NCBI GenBank assembly: GCA_045118075.1
Contig: JBGUOI010000124.1
Span: 1 to 27,379 of the forward strand
Length of the DNA stretch: 27,379 nucleotides
DNA from: Merdiplasma sp045118075
GTDB lineage: Bacteria; Bacillota; Clostridia; Lachnospirales; Lachnospiraceae
Direction of reading: 5' to 3'
A program made the translations under genes and the position numbers. Below, one piece after another: positions 23,636-27,379 of this stretch. How positions within the stretch are numbered: position 1 is the stretch's first letter; each line of letters begins with the position of its first letter. A model generated the notes under the pieces. That model was not told where the DNA came from. It saw nothing but the letters and a program-made list of their open reading frames with translations, and made no database searches.

Positions 23636-23672
23636 TCCGTTGCATCAATAAGCAGAAAGAGAGGGTTTGATC

Positions 23673-24902
23673 ATGAGTATATCTGAAAACTGTCTTCGTA
23701 AATACGCACAGCTGATCGTGAGGACCGGGGCAAATGTCCGTCCGGACCAGGTGGTATTACTGACGATCTGCGTGGAACAGCACGAATTTGCGGCTCTCCT
23801 TATGGAAGAATGCTACAAAGCAGGAGCCAGGAAAGTGAATGTAGACTGGACATACGATGTTCAGAAACGGCTCAATTATCTGTATGCCAAGAAGGATGTT
23901 CTGTCAGAGGTGCTGCCCTGGGAAGAGGCAAAGCTTAAGCAGATGGTAGAGGACCTGCCCTGCCGGATCTTTATAGTCTCTGAGGATCCCGACGCCATGA
24001 ACGGTGTGGATCCCGAAAAGCTTTCCGATGTCCTGCAGGCGCGGGGAAAGGTGATCAAACCTTACAGAAACGCTATAGAAGGAAAGCATCAGTGGGTGAT
24101 CGCGGCTTATCCTTCAGAGAAATGGGCAAAGAAGTGTTTCCCGGATGACGAAAATGCCGTTGATAAGTTGTGGGAAGCCATTCTGAAGACCGTGCGGGTC
24201 GCCGAAGATAATGATCCTGTCGAAGAATGGAAAAAACATACGGATTTCATCGAAAGCAAAGCTGCCTGGCTGAACGCCCAGGAATTCTCTTCTCTCCGCT
24301 GCAAGAGTGAAAACGGCACAGATTTTTCCGTAACGCTGATCCCCGGGGCAAAATGGGAAGGCGCCGGAGACGTCAACAATGAAAACGGGGCCTTTTACAT
24401 CCCGAATATGCCCACTGAAGAAATCTTTACTACCCCCATGGCCGGAAAATGCGAAGGTACTCTGGTGGCCGTAAAGCCGCTTTCCTGGAACAGCCAGCTG
24501 ATCGAAGACTTTTCCATCACGTTTGAAAACGGCCGCGCCGTATCCTGCAAAGCCGCGAAAGGACAGGAACTGCTGGAACGAATGATCAGAATGGACGAAG
24601 GCGCCGCCATGCTTGGCGAAGTTGCCCTCGTTCCAAAAGAAAGCCCGGTAAATCAGTGCGGCTTCCTGTTCTATGAAACACTGTTTGATGAAAATGCCTG
24701 CTGCCACTGTGCGCTGGGCATGGGCTTCAAGGAAGTTCTTCCGGGCGGCGACGATATGACCATGGAGCAGGCACAGGAACATGGGATCAATGATTCCATC
24801 ATCCATGTGGACTTCATGATCGGCGCGGATGACCTTTCTATTGACGGTATCCGTCCCGACGGCACCATTGTACCGGTTTTCCGGAATGGGACCTGGGCTT
24901 AA
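23673..24902 (+). CDS. M29 family metallo-aminopeptidase
   Basis: 409 residues, full length for family M29 (AmpS/AmpT, about 410). Recognised by YAQLIVRTGANVRPDQVV at the N-terminus, NMPTEEIFTTP with the first metal Glu at about 250, GAAMLGEVALVP with the second Glu at about 314, YETLFDENACCHCALG with the metal His near 345, and NDSIIHVDFMIG with His and Asp near 377. It removes N-terminal amino acids in the cytosol. Usual members have ENAS/AxHLALG; here the motif reads ENACCHCALG, with two extra Cys next to the His. Start ATG 23673 follows AGAGAGGG; a TTG two codons earlier is less suited. Confidence 0.88.
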   Translation: MSISENCLRKYAQLIVRTGANVRPDQVVLLTICVEQHEFAALLMEECYKAGARKVNVDWTYDVQKRLNYLYAKKDVLSEVLPWEEAKLKQMVEDLPCRIFIVSEDPDAMNGVDPEKLSDVLQARGKVIKPYRNAIEGKHQWVIAAYPSEKWAKKCFPDDENAVDKLWEAILKTVRVAEDNDPVEEWKKHTDFIESKAAWLNAQEFSSLRCKSENGTDFSVTLIPGAKWEGAGDVNNENGAFYIPNMPTEEIFTTPMAGKCEGTLVAVKPLSWNSQLIEDFSITFENGRAVSCKAAKGQELLERMIRMDEGAAMLGEVALVPKESPVNQCGFLFYETLFDENACCHCALGMGFKEVLPGGDDMTMEQAQEHGINDSIIHVDFMIGADDLSIDGIRPDGTIVPVFRNGTWA

Positions 24903-24928
24903 GCCCGATTCAACACAATACCGGGCTT
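24901..24928 (+). terminator. Hairpin after the aminopeptidase gene
   Basis: AAGCCCG (24901-24907) pairs with CGGGCTT (24922-24928) around a 14-nt loop; the left arm overlaps the stop codon. No real T-run follows, so termination would be weak. Confidence 0.4.
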
Positions 24929-24969
24929 GATTCCGGAAAAATCGTCAGGAAATTTATACCACAGGTTAA

Positions 24970-24998
24970 TTGCTTTCCCGGAAAATAAGAAGTACTAT
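24970..24998 (+). promoter_or_regulatory. Promoter of a 40-codon ORF
   Basis: TTGCTT (24970-24975), 17-nt spacer, TACTAT (24993-24998), 53 nt before the ATG. The leader contains ACCGG / CCGGT, a small hairpin at about 25015-25035. Confidence 0.5.
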
Positions 24999-25051
24999 AC
25001 TTTCAGAATAAACATACCGGAAAGGTTATCCGGTAAGAAAGGAAGATCAAA

Positions 25052-25174
25052 ATGGCTGCATTCTTCATGTCGAGTTATTCATATGAACTGTCAGAGTCCC
25101 TGTCGCTGCTCGAAAAGGGACTGGTTCGTATGGAAAAATCCGGCAGGAAGCGAAGGGCAAATAGCATGCCCTGA
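25052..25174 (+). CDS. 40-residue small protein, unknown
   Basis: Begins MAAFFMSSYSYELSES and ends in a basic tail KSGRKRRANSMP. It has a promoter, an AAAGGAAG site 6 nt upstream of the ATG, and a strong terminator 43 nt after the stop, so it is a complete small transcription unit. I do not recognise it. The middle ESLSLLEKGLVRMEK is a plausible amphipathic helix. It sits at the left edge of the tRNA-rich segment. Confidence 0.5.
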   Translation: MAAFFMSSYSYELSESLSLLEKGLVRMEKSGRKRRANSMP

Positions 25175-25216
25175 CCGGCTAATATGCAGACAGTGTAAGG
25201 AATATTGTCAGACAGC

Positions 25217-25253
25217 CGCCTGTTTCGGATTTTTCCGATGCAGGCGTTTTTTT
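25217..25253 (+). terminator. Rho-independent terminator of the 40-codon ORF
   Basis: CGCCTG pairs with CAGGCG, with an inner CGGA / TCCG stem, followed by seven Ts (25247-25253). Confidence 0.85.
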
Positions 25254-25259
25254 GCGCGT

Positions 25260-25332
25260 AGCATTGAGCCATGCGCAGACAAGGCAGCGGTTTAAGCCCG
25301 ATGAAATGAGGATTCGACTTCCCCCAGGAATA
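25260..25332 (+). tRNA. tRNA-Leu(TAA)-like, degenerate acceptor stem, short variable loop
   Basis: Anticodon arm AGCGG / CCGAT (25286-25290, 25298-25302) around loop TTTAAGC, anticodon TAA at 25293-25295. T-arm GAGGA, TTCGACT, TCCCC at 25308-25324. Variable region only 5 nt. The presumed 7-bp acceptor pairs at about four positions only, so it is probably a damaged gene. Confidence 0.4.
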
Positions 25333-25335
25333 CAG

Positions 25336-25408
25336 GCCCTTGTACCAGAACGGAATATGGATCCGGCTAAGGACCGGAGGTTTGAGGGTTCGAATCCCTC
25401 CAAGGGCA
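25336..25408 (+). tRNA. tRNA with AAG (Leu) anticodon but class I shape
   Basis: Acceptor GCCCTTG / CAAGGGC is perfect. D stem CCA / TGG. Anticodon stem TCCGG / CCGGA with loop CTAAGGA, anticodon AAG at 25368-25370. Variable loop GGTTT (5 nt). T-arm GAGGG, TTCGAAT, CCCTC. Discriminator A; no CCA encoded. All stems are intact, so it should fold. Bacterial leucine tRNAs normally have a long variable arm, and AAG is an uncommon bacterial anticodon. The acceptor resembles Clostridial tRNA-Arg(CCT). Confidence 0.75.
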
Positions 25409-25413
25409 CTTAC

Positions 25414-25501
25414 GCGCTCATAGCCGAGTGGAACAGGCTGGCGGCTCAGGACCGTCGGATTCCCGAAAGGGACGTTCCGGGTTCGAATCCCGGTGGGCGC
25501 A
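25414..25501 (+). tRNA. tRNA-Leu(CAG)
   Basis: Class II, 88 nt. Acceptor GCGCTCA / TGGGCGC with one G-U pair. D stem GCC / GGC. Anticodon stem GGCGG / CCGTC, loop CTCAGGA, anticodon CAG at 25447-25449. Long variable arm with CCC-GAAA-GGG. T-arm CCGGG, TTCGAAT, CCCGG. No CCA encoded. Confidence 0.88.
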
Positions 25502-25504
25502 TTT

Positions 25505-25577
25505 GGAGGACTGCCGCAACGGAAGACGAGGCCGGTTCAAAACCGGTTTTCTGAGAGTTCAAATCCCTTGTCCTTCA
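25505..25577 (+). tRNA. tRNA with CAA (Leu) anticodon but class I shape
   Basis: Acceptor GGAGGAC / GTCCTTC pairs in all seven positions (one G-U). Anticodon stem GCCGG / CCGGT, loop TTCAAAA, anticodon CAA at 25538-25540. Variable loop 5 nt. T-arm GAGAG, TTCAAAT, CCCTT has one A-C mismatch. The D stem is weak (two pairs); the D loop AACGGAAGACGAG looks like that of leucine tRNAs. Confidence 0.65.
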
Positions 25578-25583
25578 TTTACA

Positions 25584-25679
25584 ACCGGCAGGAACATGCC
25601 GACCATTGACTACTTCATTGCGATGGCTGGGATCTTTGGCGTAAAGGTCGATGACATCATCCGGATCAGAATGGTGTAA
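25584..25679 (+). pseudogene. C-terminal scrap of an XRE-type HTH repressor
   Basis: The frame reads TTGRNMPTIDYFIAMAGIFG then VKVDDIIRIRMV and TAA. This matches the last two helices of an XRE/Cro-type DNA-binding domain (pattern G-x-x-x-P-x-I-D-x-x-x-x-x-A-x-x-F-G-V-x-x-D-x-I). The first two thirds of the domain, including the recognition helix, are missing; the frame upstream is tRNA sequence. An ATG at 25596 follows GCAGGAAC, so a 27-residue peptide could be made. Confidence 0.6.
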
Positions 25680-25715
25680 TCCTGCCGAAAAAAACTGAAA
25701 AAGTAAAAAAGATGG

Positions 25716-25744
25716 TTGACATCCTGGAGAGACCATGGTAGTAT
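25716..25744 (+). promoter_or_regulatory. Strong promoter of leader RNA copy 2
   Basis: TTGACA (25716-25721), 17-nt spacer, TAGTAT (25739-25744), the same hexamers, spacing and flanking TCC/GC as before clpX, while the spacer interior differs. Confidence 0.85.
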
Positions 25745-25752
25745 GCTTTCAA

Positions 25753-25815
25753 AGGGAGTGCCTGTCCCTCTGTTTTTGATGCAATAAAACGGAGATGGCA
25801 ACTCCCTTTTTCGTG
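25753..25815 (+). ncRNA. Structured leader / small RNA, copy 2
   Basis: Outer stem GGGAGT-GCC (25754-25762) with GGC-A-ACTCCC (25797-25806, one bulged A), internal loop TGTCC / AT, inner stem CTCTGTTTT (25768-25776) with AAAACGGAG (25786-25794), loop TGATGCAAT. TTTTT (25807-25811) follows directly, so this copy is a good intrinsic terminator. A second hairpin CCCG / CGGG is at 25832-25844, then an AAGGAG site and a 59-codon ORF. The first 26 bases match copy 1 exactly and differences in the stems keep pairing (C for U opposite G, G for A opposite U). Confidence 0.65.
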
Positions 25816-25864
25816 TTATTAGCGTAAAATCCCCGCAAGCCGGGAGTAAGGAGAATCATTTTCA

Positions 25865-26044
25865 ATGTTACAGTATCGTTTATCCGCAGACAGAAATATG
25901 ACCATAGATAAGACATTCGGCACGCCCGCAATGTTTATTTGTGATGCGGAAAACAAAGCCCTGGCAAATAAAGGGACAGACCACGGTACCAAGGCATGGA
26001 ATCGGCTTTTCAGGCAGTCTTTGTATATCCCTATACGATCTTAG
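25865..26044 (+). CDS. 59-residue hypothetical protein behind leader copy 2
   Basis: Begins MLQYRLSADRNMTIDKTFG and ends RLFRQSLYIPIRS. AAGGAG lies 11 nt upstream of the ATG. I do not recognise it; no motif, no membrane span, no Cys cluster. It holds the same position relative to leader copy 2 as clpX does to copy 1, and a terminator follows at 26091-26128. It could be a true small protein or the remains of a larger gene. Confidence 0.4.
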   Translation: MLQYRLSADRNMTIDKTFGTPAMFICDAENKALANKGTDHGTKAWNRLFRQSLYIPIRS

Positions 26045-26090
26045 CGCAGAAAACAGGCACTCTCAGGCTAAGAGCAAAAAAGGATCTTAA

Positions 26091-26128
26091 GGACCGCTTG
26101 GAAGGGAAACCGGACAGGCGGTCTTTTT
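26091..26128 (+). terminator. Rho-independent terminator
   Basis: GGACCGC (26091-26097) pairs with GCGGTC (26118-26123) around a 20-nt loop and is followed by TTTTT. Confidence 0.7.
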
Positions 26129-26151
26129 CTGTTTCCGGGCGGCAGCTCAAT

Positions 26152-26226
26152 GGGACCTGAGCTAGTGCGGTCATTCAGCGCATGCCTGAAGAGCATGAGA
26201 ACGTGGTTCGACTCCACGAGGTTCCA
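26152..26226 (+). tRNA. tRNA-Phe(GAA)
   Basis: Acceptor GGGACCT / AGGTTCC, D stem GCT / AGC, anticodon stem CATGC / GCATG with loop CTGAAGA (anticodon GAA at 26188-26190), variable AGAA, T-arm CGTGG, TTCGACT, CCACG, discriminator A. No CCA encoded. Confidence 0.85.
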
Positions 26227-26352
26227 CTTAAGCCGGAATGCTGAAACGAGCAGTTGTTACGGCGTGGCCTTTCACCTGTGCCGGCCGATCAGCAAAACAG
26301 GTGAACAAAACTAAACAGGGGTGAAAGAAACAGGCACTTCCTTCGCCCGTAT
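26227..26352 (+). other. Spacer with inverted repeat and possible tRNA fragment
   Basis: Holds the inverted repeat TTCACCTGT / ACAGGTGAA (about 26270-26306) and a CTTTCAC stretch like a tRNA-Glu anticodon loop, but no pairing anticodon stem and no T-arm. No ORF with a ribosome site. Nothing else recognised. Confidence 0.3.
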
Positions 26353-26426
26353 GCAGGCATGGCGAAATTGGCGATCGCGCTGCGTTGCCAACGCAGAGAA
26401 TGCAGGTTTAAGATTTCCGCTTCGAT
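26353..26426 (+). tRNA. Degenerate tRNA-Gly(GCC)-like
   Basis: The 5' two thirds are perfect: GCAGGCA, TG, D stem GCGA / TCGC, anticodon stem CTGCG / CGCAG with loop TTGCCAA (anticodon GCC at 26387-26389). The T loop reads TTTAAGA, lacking the invariant C56, its stem is poor, and the 3' acceptor strand does not pair with GCAGGCA. It looks decayed or fused at its 3' end. Confidence 0.45.
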
Positions 26427-26437
26427 CGGTCCAAAAC

Positions 26438-26456
26438 CGAGGTCCACTGGACCTCG
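26438..26456. repeat. Perfect 8-bp hairpin
   Basis: CGAGGTCC, ACT, GGACCTCG. No T-run follows. It lies between two tRNA genes and could be a processing site or a weak terminator. Confidence 0.4.
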
Positions 26457-26479
26457 CGGACCCCGCTGTCTGCTTCTAT

Positions 26480-26552
26480 CTCGGTTTAGCTCAGGAGGGA
26501 GAGCGTCTGCCTTACAAGCAGAGGGTCCCAGGTTCGATCCCTGGAATCGAGA
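26480..26552 (+). tRNA. tRNA-Val(TAC)
   Basis: Acceptor CTCGGTT / AATCGAG (one G-U), D arm GCTC / GAGC, anticodon stem TCTGC / GCAGA with loop CTTACAA (anticodon TAC), variable GGGTC, T-arm CCAGG, TTCGATC, CCTGG, discriminator A. The first pair is C-G rather than the usual G-C. Confidence 0.85.
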
Positions 26553-26624
26553 CGAGAATTCTTTTCCCATAAGGCTCGGGGAGTCAACCCCGTTAACAAG
26601 GCGGCCGAAAGGGAAGCGATTGGT

Positions 26625-26686
26625 GCCGGTTTCCGGCATATGTGGGCATGGTGTGCAGGTTTCCGGTTCAAGTCCGGATGACGGCT
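26625..26686 (+). other. tRNA-like fragment with good T-arm
   Basis: T-arm TCCGG, TTCAAGT, CCGGA (26662-26678) is perfect. Upstream GCCGGTT may pair partly with TGACGGC (26679-26685), but only 37 nt separate it from the T-arm instead of 48, and no anticodon arm is seen. Probably a tRNA that lost its anticodon arm. Confidence 0.35.
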
Positions 26687-26687
26687 T

Positions 26688-26758
26688 GCGGGTTAAGTTG
26701 GAGAGGTACCACGGCGGCCTCATACACCGCGTACACGGGTTCAAATCCCATACCCGCG
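26688..26758 (+). tRNA. tRNA-Met(CAT)-like
   Basis: Acceptor GCGGGT / ACCCGC (six pairs), D stem three of four pairs, anticodon stem GCGGC / ACCGC with one C-A mismatch, loop CTCATAC (anticodon CAT), T-arm ACGGG, TTCAAAT, CCCAT with one C-A mismatch. One base short at the acceptor/T junction. Function uncertain. Confidence 0.55.
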
Positions 26759-26765
26759 ATTTTAA

Positions 26766-26815
26766 CGCTCCGTGGCACAATTTTGGTAGTGCGCCGGACT
26801 GTCGTCTACCTCGTG
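26766..26815 (+). other. 5' part of a tRNA with GTC (Asp) anticodon loop
   Basis: CGCTCCG, TG, D stem GCAC / GTGC with loop AATTTTGGTA, then CCGGA and loop CTGTCGT (anticodon GTC). The 3' strand of the anticodon stem does not pair and no T-arm follows, so the gene is cut off here. Confidence 0.35.
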
Positions 26816-26818
26816 CGC

Positions 26819-26843
26819 GAGAAACGCGCGCGTTCCTCTTTTT
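26819..26843 (+). terminator. Possible terminator
   Basis: GAG-A-AACG ... CGTT-C-CTC hairpin with a CG-rich loop followed by TTTTT. It follows the broken GTC tRNA. Confidence 0.4.
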
Positions 26844-26882
26844 GGCTGCGGCCGAGGGCTCAATTCACTCTGGTTACACTCT

Positions 26883-26954
26883 GCCGTCGTGGCGCAACGG
26901 AAGCGCAGCTGATTTGTAATCAGCCGGCTGCCGGTTCGAATCCAGCCGGCGGCT
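26883..26954 (+). tRNA. tRNA-Thr(TGT)
   Basis: Acceptor GCCGTCG / CGGCGGC, with six pairs plus wobble/mismatch at the fifth and sixth, D stem GCGC / GCGC, anticodon stem GCTGA / TCAGC with loop TTTGTAA (anticodon TGT), T-arm GCCGG, TTCGAAT, CCAGC with one C-A mismatch. Discriminator is T, where threonine tRNAs usually have A. No CCA encoded. Confidence 0.75.
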
Positions 26955-26989
26955 TTGCAGGATAAAAAACGGTAATCTTATGGCACCAT

Positions 26990-27379
26990 GAACAAAACCT
27001 TCCCGCGGTGGTGCTGATTTCGACTGATTTGTTCAAAAAGGGTGGTTTCGGCTCTTTAAGATAAACCCAGTGATGGGGATAAAGGGATGAAAGTCCCGAC
27101 TTGCCGCAAGGTAAGCCCAACGGAAAACCCATAAACAAGGTCCTGCCTTTCTGCCCAAGGGTGACTGCTGAGGGTATGGCAGGCCCGGGATCGGCGGTAC
27201 ATCGTCCGGTTCCTAACCTGGAAACAGGGGAGAAAGTTTTATGGATCTATGGTGCGAGTTGCGCAACAACAAGTGCTGTATTTATCTGCCGAAGGTTCCT
27301 TAAACCGAAAGGAAGGGACTAAAGGACAGAAGCAAGTCCGCAAGACGAGCAGGGCTGCGAATTCTGGGCCCTGTCCAAA
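26990..27379 (+). mobile_element. Probable 5' region (domain I) of a group II intron, continuing past the window
   Basis: No ORF with a ribosome site in these 390 nt. The text is rich in short hairpins and resembles the non-coding start of bacterial group II introns: GGGATGAAAGTCCC, CTTGCCGCAAGG, GGGTGACTGCTGAGGGTATG, AACCGAAAGG. A GTGYG-like 5' end may be near 27011 (GTGCTGATTTC), but I cannot fix it. The reverse transcriptase/maturase would lie downstream. Call rests on recollected similarity, not on a full fold. Confidence 0.45.

Noticed and set aside
26270..26306. Terminator from the TTCACCTGT / ACAGGTGAA inverted repeat
   Set aside because: No T-run follows on either strand; kept only as a note in the spacer entry.
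25260..26990. CRISPR array
   Set aside because: Repeated GGTTCGAATCC-type motifs are tRNA T-arms with irregular spacing and differing flanks, not uniform repeats with spacers.
26990..27379. RNase P RNA (rnpB)
   Set aside because: GATGAAAGTCC resembles the rnpB GAGGAAAGTCC motif, but the other rnpB conserved segments in the right order are absent.

Overview
The window reads as a chromosomal segment of a strictly anaerobic Clostridia member, most likely Lachnospiraceae. The evidence is AGGAGG-type ribosome sites, strong TTGACA/TATAAT-like promoters, roughly half G+C, and the gene families: DegV, DUF1667 with FAD oxidoreductases, the AmmeMemoRadiSam pair, a GH9 cellulase, RpiB-like isomerase and M29 aminopeptidase. 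Assignment is by recognition of protein families only; no search was run.

Layout. 1-6.1 kb: a 5'-truncated-by-window FucO-like alcohol dehydrogenase (-), divergent degV (+), then a tight minus-strand operon that looks like an anaerobic glycerol-3-phosphate (or 2-hydroxy-acid) dehydrogenase (GlpA-like, FAD/NAD oxidoreductase, DUF1667), preceded by an alpha/beta hydrolase and a metallophosphoesterase. 6.2-9.5 kb: a YczE/YyaS/YitT membrane protein (+), a palindromic repeat cluster, and an amrS / amrB-amrA fusion operon (-). 9.5-9.7 kb: a promoter with a 16-codon ORF. 9.7-17 kb: a long minus-strand run of three GNAT acetyltransferases, membrane proteins, a secreted GH9 glycosidase, a membrane-anchored hydrolase and a stand-alone cobalamin-pathway methyltransferase. 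17-18.5 kb: a ClpX paralogue behind a structured leader RNA. 18.5-24.9 kb: HEAT-repeat protein, a hydroxypyruvate-isomerase-like gene with an apparent internal deletion, esterase, RpiB-like isomerase, small proteins, ATC hydrolase, methyltransferase and an M29 aminopeptidase.

24.9-27.38 kb is different in character: very short ORFs between strong promoters and terminators, at least eleven tRNA or tRNA-like sequences (four in tandem all carrying leucine anticodons, three of these without the long variable arm leucine tRNAs should have), a scrap of an XRE repressor, a second copy of the promoter-plus-hairpin leader found in front of clpX, and at the right edge a sequence that resembles the start of a group II intron. 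This looks like a mobile or prophage-derived tRNA island.

The most notable signals are (1) the duplicated promoter/hairpin RNA at 17041-17162 and 25716-25844, which I cannot match to a known RNA family, and (2) the run of atypical leucine-anticodon tRNAs. All coordinates and start choices come from reading the sequence; folds were done by eye.
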